From contig NZ_VTXI01000004.1 in assembly GCF_013114545.1 (NCBI RefSeq), positions 124,001 to 188,000 on the forward strand: 64,000 nt of DNA, written 5' to 3'. This document shows, one piece after another, positions 48,326-57,393 of the stretch (its first letter is position 1; every line of letters starts with the position of its first letter). Both the position numbers and the translations under genes were made by a program. This DNA is from Vibrio sp. RE86 (GTDB taxonomy: Bacteria > Pseudomonadota > Gammaproteobacteria > Enterobacterales > Vibrionaceae). The notes under the pieces were generated by a model, which was not told the origin of the DNA, did no database searches, and saw nothing but the letters and a program-made list of their open reading frames with translations.

Positions 48326-49037
48326 AGCTCACCGGCACCGCGAGTAGGTAACCATTTCCACGCATTGTTTTGATGTAATGAGGGAACTTGGCACTGTCTC
48401 CTAACCGCTGGCGAAGTCGGCTAAGCTGCACATCTATGCCCCGTTCGAATGGCAGAGCTTCTCGCCCTCTTGTTGCAAATGAAATCGTGTCACGATCGAG
48501 CACTTCGTTCGGCCTTTTCAAAAACAACATCAAGAGAGCAAAGTCACTGCCAGACAAATCATGGCTTTGCTGATTCTCAAGGTGAGTGATGCGATGTGCC
48601 AATGGGTCAAGTTGCCAATCCCCAAACACAATATGTTTGGCACTCGCACTGGCCGGGATCTCTTCCGACTGACTGACGCGGCGCATGACCGCTTTAATTC
48701 GGGCATTGAGATGACGCGGATTAAAAGGCTTAGCAATGTAATCATCAGCCCCTATTTCTAGGCCGATGATCTGGTCGGTATCATCAGAGACCGCCGTTAA
48801 CATGATGATCGGCACGGATGAATGACGGCGCACTTGCTGGCACAAGGTGAAGCCATCATCCCCAGGGAGCATGACATCAAGCAAAATCAGTTCTGGATAG
48901 CCATGCTGATCAATGTGAGATTTCATCTGCTCACCATCATTAACACTGGTTACCACATACCCTTGCTTGGTGAGGTACTCTTCAAGCAACTCACAAATCT
49001 CTTGATCGTCATCGACTACGAGAATTTTCGCCGACAT
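48315..49037 (-). CDS. OmpR-family response regulator (GltR-like)
   Basis: 240 residues: a receiver domain with Asp in ELILLDVMLPGDDGF (about residue 55) and a winged-helix DNA-binding domain (about 145-235: REALPFERGIDVQLSRLRQRLG, TMRGNGYLLAVP). The phrase RGREALPFERGIDVQLSRLR is typical of GltR/OmpR-like regulators. AGGGA precedes the ATG. It is the first gene of the regulator-kinase pair and presumably controls the adjacent sugar ABC operon. Confidence 0.92.
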   Translation of the reverse strand: MSAKILVVDDDQEICELLEEYLTKQGYVVTSVNDGEQMKSHIDQHGYPELILLDVMLPGDDGFTLCQQVRRHSSVPIIMLTAVSDDTDQIIGLEIGADDYIAKPFNPRHLNARIKAVMRRVSQSEEIPASASAKHIVFGDWQLDPLAHRITHLENQQSHDLSGSDFALLMLFLKRPNEVLDRDTISFATRGREALPFERGIDVQLSRLRQRLGDSAKFPHYIKTMRGNGYLLAVPVSYEQ

Positions 49038-49187
49038 ATCCCTACTCTCTACTGCGTCCGATTTATAAAGCGAGTGTAATCGTTTCTTAACTAGACGCTC
49101 ATTAGGGAGTCGTGATTCTTTGAGTTCCTGACGGATTTATGTCACATCTTATTAACAAGACTTATCCTAGCCCAACAGGTAGAGAAG

Positions 49188-50675
49188 CTATGATGAACAA
49201 CTGATTTCCATCTTTTTGCCCCAATCTGGTGGCAAATTGGCGTAAGCGTCCATATCTGGCTGTTCATCAAACGGATGTTTCAGTAATTGCGCTAAAGCAT
49301 GAACTTCTGAAAAGTCGCCTTGTTCTGCCTTTTCTATGGCTATCTGGGCAAGGTAATTACGCAAAATATACTTAGGGTTCACACGACGCATCTGCTCACA
49401 ACGCTGCTCTGCTGAAATAGAATTGCCGTTCTCATCCACCTCTTGAAGACAACGCTGAGTGTATAGGCTTAACCAATGAGATGCCGCTTCACGATCGATA
49501 AAGAGATCAATCACATCTAATTCCTGTTGTGTATCTAATGAAGAAAGCGTTCGCATGAATCGTGTGTAATCAACCCGACTCTGTTGTAGTACCTCGAACA
49601 TCGATGCAAATAGCTGCTTATCGCCTTCATGTTTATTGGTTAAACCCAACTTTGAACGCATCAACAAACTAAACTGCTCACCCAGTTGCGTTTCATAACT
49701 CGCAAGAACTCGCTCCAGATCCGCTCGTTCAATAAGCGGCGATAAACTGTGTGCCAATGCCGATAAATTCCAAAGCCCGATTCGAGGTTGCTGATCAAAC
49801 GCATAACGACCTTGGTAATCAGAGTGGTTACAGATATAGCCAGGTTCATAATCGTCCAAGAAGCCAAATGGACCATAGTCGAAAGTTTCACCAACAATCG
49901 ACATGTTGTCGGTATTCATCACACCATGGGCAAACCCATACGCTTGCCATTGTGCAATCATGTTTGCAGTATTGGCGGCAATATGTTCAAACATCGCCAA
50001 ATAAGGATTGTCGTATTGAGAGCAATCAGGCCAATACCATTCGATAACCTTGTCTGCGAGTAACTTGAGCTCTCCGAGCTGATTGGTATAGAAAAAATGT
50101 TCAAAGTGGCCAAAGCGAATGTGTGTTTTCGCGACTCTCAACAGCAGTGCCCCTTGTTCACACTTTTCGCGATACACCGGAGTATCACTGACAAGCATCC
50201 CAAGAGCACGAGTGGTTGGAATTCCAAGTCCCGCCATCGCTTCACTGCACAGATATTCGCGTATGGTTGAGCGAAGCACCGCTCTGCCATCACCCATTCG
50301 AGAGTACGGCGTCAAACCTGCACCTTTAATGTGAAGGTCATAGACTTGGCCTGAATCATTGGTCAATTCACCAAGCAAGAGTCCGCGGCCATCACCGAGA
50401 TCTGGATTGTATGCGCCAAATTGATGTCCAGCATACTTCATCGCGATAGGTGGAGCGTCCTCAATGATCGCTTCCCCTGCTAGTAGTGCCTTAAGATCAC
50501 CATCAGGCGCTGTCATGGGTAAATCATATTGGCGGGCAAAGTCACTATTCCAAATCACCCATTCTGAATTATCTAAAGGCTGTGGCATCACCACGGTATA
50601 AAAGGATGCGGGAAGAGAAAGAAATCGATGAGAGAGAGAAGGAAGCATATACAAACCATTAACAGTATTTAACAT
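49188..50675 (-). CDS. selO: Protein adenylyltransferase SelO (YdiU, UPF0061)
   Basis: A pseudokinase-fold enzyme that transfers AMP to Ser, Thr or Tyr of target proteins and is linked to redox stress in E. coli. The 495-residue form shows [42 protein letters not shown] and [25 protein letters not shown], including the catalytic Asp and Asn. The C-terminus ends ISCSS, keeping the redox Cys in the place occupied by selenocysteine in animals. The start is uncertain: an ATG nine codons in (50648) is also possible, and neither has a strong Shine-Dalgarno. Confidence 0.94.
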   Translation of the reverse strand: MLNTVNGLYMLPSLSHRFLSLPASFYTVVMPQPLDNSEWVIWNSDFARQYDLPMTAPDGDLKALLAGEAIIEDAPPIAMKYAGHQFGAYNPDLGDGRGLLLGELTNDSGQVYDLHIKGAGLTPYSRMGDGRAVLRSTIREYLCSEAMAGLGIPTTRALGMLVSDTPVYREKCEQGALLLRVAKTHIRFGHFEHFFYTNQLGELKLLADKVIEWYWPDCSQYDNPYLAMFEHIAANTANMIAQWQAYGFAHGVMNTDNMSIVGETFDYGPFGFLDDYEPGYICNHSDYQGRYAFDQQPRIGLWNLSALAHSLSPLIERADLERVLASYETQLGEQFSLLMRSKLGLTNKHEGDKQLFASMFEVLQQSRVDYTRFMRTLSSLDTQQELDVIDLFIDREAASHWLSLYTQRCLQEVDENGNSISAEQRCEQMRRVNPKYILRNYLAQIAIEKAEQGDFSEVHALAQLLKHPFDEQPDMDAYANLPPDWGKKMEISCSS

Positions 50676-51105
50676 ACCGAAGCTAGCACATGCCAGTTGC
50701 TAAGATCCAGAGGGCGCCTCAAAGTCACGTATGAGAAACACAAATGACAACAAGGCTTGCCTCTATATTTGCCCGTTTATAAAAGGGTAAAAACGGTAAT
50801 CACACCCAGAAGAGAAAAAAGGCAAGTGCGGCTAATTACGCCAAAGTTTGAATGTTGAATCATCTCTTGATGCTGCATAGATAGAAACTCCTTTTGTTAC
50901 ACAGTCATTACAATATGATGAATATTCACTTAATCCACAATACATAAGAAGATTAAATTTTTATTACAGCCAACTATGGTATTTCAGAGTCTGTGCCTGT
51001 TGTCACATCGAACACTTTATAAATAGCGTTCCATCTATAAAAAATCGAGAAGTATCAACTATGATTGATCTATAAAAACAAAACTATATCGTCAGGAGTC
51101 TAGCT
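50676..51105. other. Divergent gap between selO and the chemoreceptor gene
   Basis: 430 bp. The left half contains the 33-codon small ORF listed separately, with a strong ribosome binding site. The right half (about 50900-51105) is AT-rich and should hold the chemoreceptor promoter. Several TATAAA-like stretches occur near 51024-51078, but none has a convincing -35. Confidence 0.5.
50777..50878 (-). CDS. Small hydrophobic protein, 33 residues (new ORF)
   Basis: The ORF begins MQHQEMIQHSNFG, continues with a hydrophobic stretch FSLLGVITVFTLL that reaches the C-terminus, and ends at TAA. AAAAGGAG lies 9 nt before the ATG (50887-50894), a better ribosome binding site than most genes here. The single potential membrane helix, with a polar N-terminus and no tail, resembles small membrane proteins or type I toxin peptides. 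No homologue is recalled. It sits upstream of selO on the same strand, about 100 bp from its start. Confidence 0.55.
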   Translation of the reverse strand: MQHQEMIQHSNFGVISRTCLFSLLGVITVFTLL

Positions 51106-53046
51106 ATGCGTTCGTTATTGCAACGATTTTCGCTACATCACATCGTTACTGCCCTAGCCGGGATACCCTTACTACTTGCAGCGTTAATGTCTATCGAGCT
51201 TTTTTTACATCAAAAGAGTATCGTCAACCAGGCAAATCAAGATCAGGAAGTCATTCAACTTACCTTACTTTACGACAACTTAGCCCACAATCTCGCGGTT
51301 GAACGTGGGCTTACCGCGGGAGTTTTAGGCAGTAAGGGGGCTGCGGAACAAGTAAAGAAGCTGCAAGAACAGCGCAGTAAAGCAGATCAACATATTCGAT
51401 CTTTTAAAAGCTTTTCGCCAGAATTTCTCCCATTACCCTTAGTGGAAAGCCTCAGAAGTGACCTTGAGATAGAGCTAAATAAACTCCAGTCCGTGCGTTC
51501 CCAAGTTGATCAATTAGCACCGAAAACATCCCCTTTTGGCTACTACTCAAACTTAAATCAGCTAGCCATCGATAATACGCATATTCTGATTTCCGCGGTC
51601 AACAATATTGAAGTTACTCAACTTGGCAATTCATTGACTGCAATCATGACTATTAAAGAGCGAGCCGGTCAGGTGCGTGGTGCCTTAAACGGTGCCTTTG
51701 CGAGAAAGAACTCGACACTGAGCCAATATTCTGCGATTGAACAATACCTTAACTCAGGGGCCTACAGCGAACGTGCAGCGCTTCTTACCATGCCAACAGA
51801 GTACGCTTCTCAGCTTGAAGCAGCTAAAAACACCCTCAATGACCTACAAGGGCCTTCTCCTCTTACATGGTTCTCGGCTGCCACTGAGCGAATAAAACTC
51901 GTCAACCAGATTCGAAACCACCTGCAAAGTGACATGATCGCCACCGTCGAGAACCAAGCCCAAACTGCAACTTGGCAAATGAGTGCATTAATTTCGACAG
52001 GTCTGGTGCTTTCTATCATCTTAATCGCATCACTGACCATCTCATTGCGCAGTTTGAAGCAGCGTGTTCGCAGCCTGACTACGAATCTTTCATCGATGTC
52101 AGACAGCAACAACCTTAGTGTGGTTTTAAACGCCGAGGGTAAGAATGAACTGTCGCAAATCTCTCGCAGCGTTAATGGACTCATTGCGAGCATTAAGCAC
52201 CTGCTTGTCAGCGTGACCGAAAGTAACGAGCACAGTAATGAACGGTTGGAGCAAATGGTTCAAGGTGCGACCGATCTCGGTACTAGCAGCCGTGCTACTG
52301 CGGATAAGTGTGGCAACATTGCCGCCGCCATGACCGAACTTTCTCAGTCGAGCTTGGAAATCGCTTCATCGTCTGAACGCTCTCTGCATGAGACAGAACA
52401 AATGACCATGAAAGTGAATCAGTGCCAAGAACAGAGCCGCACTTCTTATCAGGCCGTCGAAGCGTTAGTGAATCAAATCGAACAAACCCAATCTTGCATG
52501 CTTCAGCTGGAAAATGACGCGCAAAGTGTCAGTAAAATCGTCGAAACGATCAATGGTATATCTGAGCAAACAAACTTACTGGCCTTAAATGCTGCAATTG
52601 AAGCTGCCCGAGCAGGCGAACATGGTAGAGGCTTTGCTGTGGTCTCCTCAGAGGTAAGAGATCTGGCTCAGCGCAGTAAGACTGCAACAGAAGATATCTC
52701 ACAGTTGCTGGCAAACATTACCAACAATACTCAAATGGCAGTCAGCAACATGAATAAGAGCCGCGCTGCCACGGATGAAACATTCAGTTCCGTTTCAGAC
52801 GTTAACGACAGTATCACTCAGCTAGAGTCTTTGATTGAGGTAGTTAACGAACACATCACTAGCATTGCTAACTCGACCATCGAACAGTCAAAAGCCAGTG
52901 AAGCGGTCGACAAAGATGTGGATGTGTTGTCTGATATTGCCCAAACTACAGGGCAACTTGCCGACACCATGAAGCGAATTGTCTCAAGCTATCGTCAAGA
53001 CGTCAGTGAGGTAAATGGTCAGCTACAAGAGTTCAAGCTTAACTAG
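51106..53046 (+). CDS. Methyl-accepting chemotaxis protein with NIT sensor domain
   Basis: 646 residues. Two membrane segments (about 14-32 and 300-320) enclose a large all-helical periplasmic domain. Its phrases [14 protein letters not shown] and [15 protein letters not shown] are typical of NIT domains, which sense nitrate and nitrite or related anions. A HAMP domain and the MA signalling hairpin follow; the tip [32 protein letters not shown] is intact. The C-terminus has no NWETF-type CheR tether. An AGGAG ribosome binding site is present. It is monocistronic, with a terminator after it. Confidence 0.93.
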   Translation: MRSLLQRFSLHHIVTALAGIPLLLAALMSIELFLHQKSIVNQANQDQEVIQLTLLYDNLAHNLAVERGLTAGVLGSKGAAEQVKKLQEQRSKADQHIRSFKSFSPEFLPLPLVESLRSDLEIELNKLQSVRSQVDQLAPKTSPFGYYSNLNQLAIDNTHILISAVNNIEVTQLGNSLTAIMTIKERAGQVRGALNGAFARKNSTLSQYSAIEQYLNSGAYSERAALLTMPTEYASQLEAAKNTLNDLQGPSPLTWFSAATERIKLVNQIRNHLQSDMIATVENQAQTATWQMSALISTGLVLSIILIASLTISLRSLKQRVRSLTTNLSSMSDSNNLSVVLNAEGKNELSQISRSVNGLIASIKHLLVSVTESNEHSNERLEQMVQGATDLGTSSRATADKCGNIAAAMTELSQSSLEIASSSERSLHETEQMTMKVNQCQEQSRTSYQAVEALVNQIEQTQSCMLQLENDAQSVSKIVETINGISEQTNLLALNAAIEAARAGEHGRGFAVVSSEVRDLAQRSKTATEDISQLLANITNNTQMAVSNMNKSRAATDETFSSVSDVNDSITQLESLIEVVNEHITSIANSTIEQSKASEAVDKDVDVLSDIAQTTGQLADTMKRIVSSYRQDVSEVNGQLQEFKLN

Positions 53047-53061
53047 TGCAAATCGAAAAGT

Positions 53062-53089
53062 AAAAAAGTGGCCAAGTGCCACTTTTTTC
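53062..53089 (+). terminator. Terminator of the chemoreceptor gene, symmetric
   Basis: AAAAAAGTGGC and GCCACTTTTTT around CAAGT. The following 170 bp up to the next gene show nothing recognisable. Confidence 0.92.
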
Positions 53090-53261
53090 ATTTCAACGTA
53101 TATCAATCTGGATAAGTAGCTGTTCAGATAATTGCGCAGAAAAAATCGCTTAGAGCAAGGCATAGATTGCAGCTAGCTAGTTGACCTACCTACAAAATCT
53201 ATAACGAAGCTATTAGTGATTTTAGCCAGCAAGAATGACCAGATATTTATTTAGGTTGGTA

Positions 53262-53915
53262 TTACTTTCTGAGCCCTAACGAGATCCGAACAAAATCTCC
53301 GTCTTCGAACTCAACATTGTGGTCAAACAAAGACGAAGAGTAAATGGTTCTTAAAAAGGCGTGGCGCTCACCATGAGTGCCGCGAAATAGCATCGAAATG
53401 TCAGCAACAAGCTTATTACGGTTATTAAAATGCGCGTTCAAGTCTTGCGACAATACACAGAGCAAACAACCTTTGCTGTTATGTTTTAAATCAACCGATT
53501 CAGGGCTTGAGACGAGCACCGTAGTATTAAGCTCTTTCTCGAGCGTATTCACCAGCAGCAGAAAGCTATCCAAGTGTGGTAACTCATCCCCTTGAGTGGG
53601 TGGAAGTAAATTACCCAGCATCGATTCCATATCAAGACGCTGAGCTCGGCCATGACTTACCAGCGAACGTACCTTTTTCTTAAACGGTTTGTATTTTTTA
53701 CTGTTCGCCGCTTTATTCAACCACGCAGACAATATGTCATTCACATCAGAGCGAGACTTTCTCGCTAGAACTTTGCCAGAATGGTTAGTGCGCAAATGAA
53801 GTAAAGCATGAAGAGCGAGTTCAGCCAAAAGCGGTTCAAACTCAGGTTTTATTTTGGTATGGATACTGCGCATGTTGCTGAAAATGGTTACTCGGTAAAG
53901 GCTTGAGTGAATCAC
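53262..53915 (-). CDS. Hypothetical protein, DUF2913-like
   Basis: 217 residues from a GTG at 53915, or 203 from the ATG at 53873 (MRSIHTKIKPEF); neither has a good Shine-Dalgarno. The protein is soluble and basic in the first half (SKKYKPFKKKVRSLVSHGRAQRLDMESML). The layout of a helical N-terminal part, a basic middle and an LL-containing C-terminus resembles the Vibrio-enriched DUF2913 family, but I hold this only weakly. No catalytic motif is seen. It is a single gene, divergent from the lipoprotein gene. Confidence 0.65.
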   Translation of the reverse strand: MIHSSLYRVTIFSNMRSIHTKIKPEFEPLLAELALHALLHLRTNHSGKVLARKSRSDVNDILSAWLNKAANSKKYKPFKKKVRSLVSHGRAQRLDMESMLGNLLPPTQGDELPHLDSFLLLVNTLEKELNTTVLVSSPESVDLKHNSKGCLLCVLSQDLNAHFNNRNKLVADISMLFRGTHGERHAFLRTIYSSSLFDHNVEFEDGDFVRISLGLRK

Positions 53916-54025
53916 TATCGATAAGGGAACGACATGCTACCGAAAAGGATTGCTTATGTACAGTAATGCATCGAAAAGCGATAAAAGTATCCTTGTTCCA
54001 TTCCTTTCATTTAAACAACACATTT

Positions 54026-54050
54026 CTGTCATAAAAATCGAATCTATAAT
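54026..54050 (+). promoter_or_regulatory. Putative promoter of the lipoprotein gene, with a Pho-box-like half-site
   Basis: A perfect TATAAT (54045-54050) is preceded by CTGTCAT (54026-54032), one exact half of a PhoB box. The second half (ATCGAAT) matches poorly, so PhoB control is only a possibility. Confidence 0.35.
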
Positions 54051-54143
54051 TCACAAAACATACATACCTTCTTAGCCAGTCGTTTTCGTCGTTGATCACC
54101 GAAATAGTGCTCACGGCCTACCATGATTAAACAAGGAGATATC

Positions 54144-55913
54144 ATGACCACCCCATTTAAGGCGCTTGGCGTTCTGGCACTATCCTCACTCGCTGTTGCT
54201 TGTTCATCACAACCTGAGAAACCTGTTTCCTCTTTTGCTGCCCAGTGCAAAACGTCGATTGCTCCGACAAATGGTGAGTCATCGGTTCGAGGTTTAACCT
54301 TTATCGGCACTTCAGTGGCAAACGCACCATTTGATACATCTGCTGCCGAAATCGTCCAATACGATGCATGTACTGACAAGCTGTATGTTGTGAACGCCCA
54401 AGCAAAGCGTGTTGATGTGTTGTCCTTCGATGAGATGAGTGCACCTAAACAAACCGCATTTATCGATTTAAACAGCGCTGGAGAACATGCTGGAATCAGC
54501 ATTGGTGCGGCAAATAGCGTTGCAGTATTTAGTGGTTTAGTCGCAGTCGCCATTGAGAATAGCAACAAACAGGAAAACGGCATCGTCGGCCTCTACCGCT
54601 CTGATGATCTATCTCTTATCACGACCTACCCTACTGGCGCACTGCCGGATATGGTCGGTTTTTCGAAAGACGGCCAATACATCGCAACGGCGAATGAAGG
54701 TGAACCAAACAAAGATTATTCCGTTGATCCTGAAGGCAGCATTACCCTGATTGATTTAACCCAAGGGGTCGCTGATGCCGAAGTAACTCAAATCGGCTTC
54801 AATGAATTTGATGGAGAGCGTAAGTCAGAACTCCCTCAAGATGTTCGAATCACAGGTCCCAATGCGACTGTCGCGCAAGATCTTGAACCTGAATACTTAA
54901 CCTTTGCAGACAACGGAAAGATCTATGTTGCCCTGCAAGAAAACAATGCGATGGCGATTGTTAATCCTGAAAGTAAATCGGTCGAAAAGATTGTTAGTCT
55001 CGGAGAGAAGTCTTGGAGCGAGGCGACACTAGATGCTTCCAACAAAGACAAGAAAACAGGTAACTTCAACCATTACCCGCAGCTCGTAGGTCTATATATG
55101 CCTGACACACTAGACAGCTATTCGGTTGATGGCAAAACCTACATTGTCTCTGCAAATGAGGGAGACGGTCGTGAGTATGGTTTCAAAACTACGCAGCAAC
55201 AGTGTGATCAAGCAGGCTTCACATGGGACGAAGATGATTACCAAGGCACTGGGGAATACACCTCCAAACAAGGCACTTGCTTGAGTCACATCGATGAAGT
55301 GCGTGGTAAAAAACTTAAAGTCTCTTCCGACCACCCTTTAGCCGAAGCGCTAAAAGACAACAATCAATTGGCTCGTCTTAAAGTGGTTAAATCGGACAAA
55401 GAGGTTGGTGCAAAGGACAATGTTCAAGCGTTTGGAGCTCGTTCGTTCTCTATTTGGGACGAACATGGTGAACTCGTGTTCGATAGTGGGGACGACCTAG
55501 CTTCTATTGCTTCATTCAAGCAAGGGGAACATTTCAATAGCACCAATGATAACAACAACAGCGGAGATGATCGCAGTGATGATAAGGGCATAGAGCCTGA
55601 AGCGATCGAAGTTGCAACGATTAATGGTAAGCACTACGCATTTGTTGGTTTAGAGCGCCAAGGTGGCATCATGATTTATGACATCACCGCCCCTAAGCAA
55701 GCTCTGTTCATCCACTACACTAATCGCCGTGATTACAGCCAACCCGTTTGCACTGAAGTCGAAGATGGCGATTGCGCCAATGGTACCTACAACCCTGACG
55801 CTGGGGATTTAGGTCCAGAGTCGATCAACTACTTCGCTCGCAACGGGCAACACTTTATCGCTGTCGGTAACGAAGTATCTGGCACGACATCGGTATTCAA
55901 AATCGAACTATAG
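54144..55913 (+). CDS. Choice-of-anchor-I-like beta-propeller lipoprotein
   Basis: 589 residues from the ATG at 54144, which has AAGGAG 5 nt upstream (an ATG 7 codons earlier is less likely). The signal peptide ends in a lipobox LAVAC, so the protein is lipid-anchored at the cell surface or in the periplasm. The body reads as a WD/YVTN-like propeller: IVQYDACTDKLYVVNAQAKRVDVLS, GQYIATANEGEPNKDYSVDPEGSITLIDL, LQENNAMAIVNP and DKGIEPEAIEVATINGKHYAFVGLERQGGIMIYD. These are typical of choice-of-anchor-I proteins found with exported phosphatases. Enzymatic activity is not evident. Confidence 0.85.
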   Translation: MTTPFKALGVLALSSLAVACSSQPEKPVSSFAAQCKTSIAPTNGESSVRGLTFIGTSVANAPFDTSAAEIVQYDACTDKLYVVNAQAKRVDVLSFDEMSAPKQTAFIDLNSAGEHAGISIGAANSVAVFSGLVAVAIENSNKQENGIVGLYRSDDLSLITTYPTGALPDMVGFSKDGQYIATANEGEPNKDYSVDPEGSITLIDLTQGVADAEVTQIGFNEFDGERKSELPQDVRITGPNATVAQDLEPEYLTFADNGKIYVALQENNAMAIVNPESKSVEKIVSLGEKSWSEATLDASNKDKKTGNFNHYPQLVGLYMPDTLDSYSVDGKTYIVSANEGDGREYGFKTTQQQCDQAGFTWDEDDYQGTGEYTSKQGTCLSHIDEVRGKKLKVSSDHPLAEALKDNNQLARLKVVKSDKEVGAKDNVQAFGARSFSIWDEHGELVFDSGDDLASIASFKQGEHFNSTNDNNNSGDDRSDDKGIEPEAIEVATINGKHYAFVGLERQGGIMIYDITAPKQALFIHYTNRRDYSQPVCTEVEDGDCANGTYNPDAGDLGPESINYFARNGQHFIAVGNEVSGTTSVFKIEL

Positions 55914-55922
55914 CTTGTTGTT

Positions 55923-55954
55923 AAAAACGCCCGACGAATATCTCGGGCGTTTTT
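55923..55954 (+). terminator. Intrinsic terminator of the lipoprotein gene
   Basis: AAAAACGCCCGA and TCGGGCGTTTTT around CGAATATC, 10 nt after the stop. Confidence 0.93.
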
Positions 55955-56004
55955 GTGTCTATAAGAGCGACACGTTACAAGTCTTGATTTTAGGAGCCCC
56001 AAAA

Positions 56005-56042
56005 CGACAAAACCCTGAAAACTCAAAGAGCTTTCAGGGTTT
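56005..56042 (-). terminator. Terminator of tRNA-Arg
   Basis: On the minus strand AACCCTGAAA and TTTCAGGGTT enclose a short inner stem and are followed by TTTGTCGTTTT, starting 10 nt after the tRNA 3' end. Confidence 0.85.
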
Positions 56043-56051
56043 CTAGATAAA

Positions 56052-56128
56052 TGGCACGCCCTATAGGATTCGAACCTATGACCACATCCTTAGAAGGGAC
56101 GTGCTCTATCCAGCTGAGCTAAGGGCGC
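56052..56128 (-). tRNA. tRNA-Arg (anticodon UCU)
   Basis: A 77-nt cloverleaf on the minus strand. The acceptor is GCGCCCT/AGGGCGT with a G-U first pair, the D-arm is TAGCTCAGCTGGATAGAGCA, and the anticodon loop is CTTCTAA. The T-arm is TAGGTTCGAATCCTA, and the CCA end is encoded. It decodes AGA and AGG. It lies divergently next to folD. Such tRNA-Arg sites often serve as island attachment sites, but no integrase or att repeat is present here. Confidence 0.97.
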
Positions 56129-56141
56129 GCTACAGGAAAGG

Positions 56142-56169
56142 ATTATACGAGTTAGAACTCTTAAAACAA
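56142..56169 (-). promoter_or_regulatory. Promoter of tRNA-Arg
   Basis: On the minus strand TTGTTT and TATAAT are separated by 16 bp. The -10 ends 13 bp before the mature tRNA 5' end. There is no clear GC-rich discriminator. Confidence 0.75.
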
Positions 56170-56243
56170 GGCCTTTTGATAACATTCTGATCTGAATGAC
56201 TAAAAAAAGGTCACAGAATTATATTTTGATTAAAAACACCACA

Positions 56244-56259
56244 AAGCAAACGTTTGCTT
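56244..56259 (+). promoter_or_regulatory. PurR-type operator upstream of folD
   Basis: AAGCAAACGTTTGCTT is a perfect 16-bp palindrome matching the PurR consensus ACGCAAACGTTTGCGT in all core positions, 70 bp before the folD start. PurR control of one-carbon genes is known in gammaproteobacteria. Confidence 0.8.
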
Positions 56260-56328
56260 ATAGATGTTCGTCAAATAATTTGCGACAATGCGCTGCAAAT
56301 AAGTCGCCATAATTTCTTAAGGTAAATC

Positions 56329-57189
56329 ATGACAGCTCAAAATATCGACGGAACTCTGATTTCGCAAACCGTTCGTTCAGAAGTCGCAGCACGTGTTAAA
56401 GCTCGTAAAGAAGCAGGTCTTCGTGCTCCTGGTCTGGCTGTAGTATTAGTCGGTGAAGATCCAGCATCGCAAGTGTACGTGGGCAGTAAGCGTCGCGCTT
56501 GTGAAGAAGTTGGCTTTGTTTCTAAGTCTTTTGACCTTCCAGCTACATCAACAGAAGAAGAGCTATTGACTCTTATTGATGAGCTAAATGGTGACGACGA
56601 GATTGACGGTATCCTTGTTCAGCTGCCTCTTCCTGCTGGCATCGATGCAACGCACGTACTTGAGCGTATCCACCCGGAAAAAGACGTGGATGGTTTCCAC
56701 CCATACAATGTAGGTCGCCTTGCTCAGCGTATGCCTAAGCTACGTTCTTGTACACCGAAAGGGATCATCACACTTCTAGACCGTTACAACATCGAGCTTC
56801 GTGGTAAACACGCTGTTGTGGTTGGCGCTTCAAACATTGTTGGTCGCCCAATGACACTTGAGCTATTACTAGCAGGCTGTACAACAACGACATGTCACCG
56901 CTTTACTAAAGATCTAGAAGGCCACGTTCGCCAAGCTGATCTGGTTGTAGTTGCGGTAGGTAAACCAAACTTCATCCCAGGTAACTGGATTAAGAAAGGT
57001 GCGGTTGTGGTTGATGTTGGTATTAACCGCTTAGAATCAGGCAAGCTGGTTGGTGACGTGGACTACGAGAACGCAAAAGAGAACGCGAGCTTCATTACTC
57101 CAGTTCCTGGTGGTGTAGGCCCAATGACAGTAGCAAGCCTAATCGAAAACACGATGCTGGCGTGTGAGCAATACCATACTAAGAAGTAA
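56329..57189 (+). CDS. folD: Bifunctional methylenetetrahydrofolate dehydrogenase/cyclohydrolase FolD
   Basis: Interconverts 5,10-methylene- and 10-formyl-tetrahydrofolate using NADP, which supplies formyl groups for purine synthesis. In 286 residues the active-site Lys lies in [17 protein letters not shown] (Y..K). [23 protein letters not shown], the Rossmann segment [13 protein letters not shown] and [13 protein letters not shown] are diagnostic. A palindromic PurR-like box upstream fits purine control. It is single, followed by a terminator. Confidence 0.98.
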   Translation: MTAQNIDGTLISQTVRSEVAARVKARKEAGLRAPGLAVVLVGEDPASQVYVGSKRRACEEVGFVSKSFDLPATSTEEELLTLIDELNGDDEIDGILVQLPLPAGIDATHVLERIHPEKDVDGFHPYNVGRLAQRMPKLRSCTPKGIITLLDRYNIELRGKHAVVVGASNIVGRPMTLELLLAGCTTTTCHRFTKDLEGHVRQADLVVVAVGKPNFIPGNWIKKGAVVVDVGINRLESGKLVGDVDYENAKENASFITPVPGGVGPMTVASLIENTMLACEQYHTKK

Positions 57190-57214
57190 CGCTATAAACG
57201 CTTGATTGAATGAG

Positions 57215-57249
57215 AAAAGGGTTGATGTTTAACGACATCAACCCTTTTT
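57215..57249 (+). terminator. Intrinsic terminator of folD
   Basis: AAAAGGGTTGATGT and ACATCAACCCTTTTT form a long stem around TTAACG. The core GGTTGATG/CATCAACC is also used by the minE terminator. Confidence 0.93.
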
Positions 57250-57266
57250 AGTATTAATACTCATGC

Positions 57267-57371
57267 TGTCATCCTCAAGAGTGAGGCACGAATGAATTGG
57301 GAATCTCTTAAAGCCATGGAGTCACTTTTAGAGATTCCTTACTCACTCATCCTTCGTTCTAAGGAATGACA
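57267..57371. repeat. 105-bp palindromic intergenic repeat, copy 1
   Basis: Two imperfect 42-bp arms (TGTCATCCTCAAGAGTGAGG... and ...CTAAGGAATGACA) enclose a 21-bp centre, so the whole element folds into one long hairpin. Inner arm ends read GGAATCTCT and AGAGATTCC. A second copy of the same length lies at 63129-63233. Similar palindromic units are scattered in Vibrio chromosomes. No ORF is inside. Confidence 0.8.
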
Positions 57372-57393
57372 CGCTGGTCACTAACAGCTGTAA

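Noticed and set aside
56052..56328. Genomic island attachment at tRNA-Arg
   Set aside because: No integrase, no direct repeat of the tRNA 3' end and only housekeeping genes around.
57267..57371. Repeat copy considered as a CRISPR unit or an ERIC element
   Set aside because: Only two distant copies with no spacers, and the sequence does not match the ERIC core I know.
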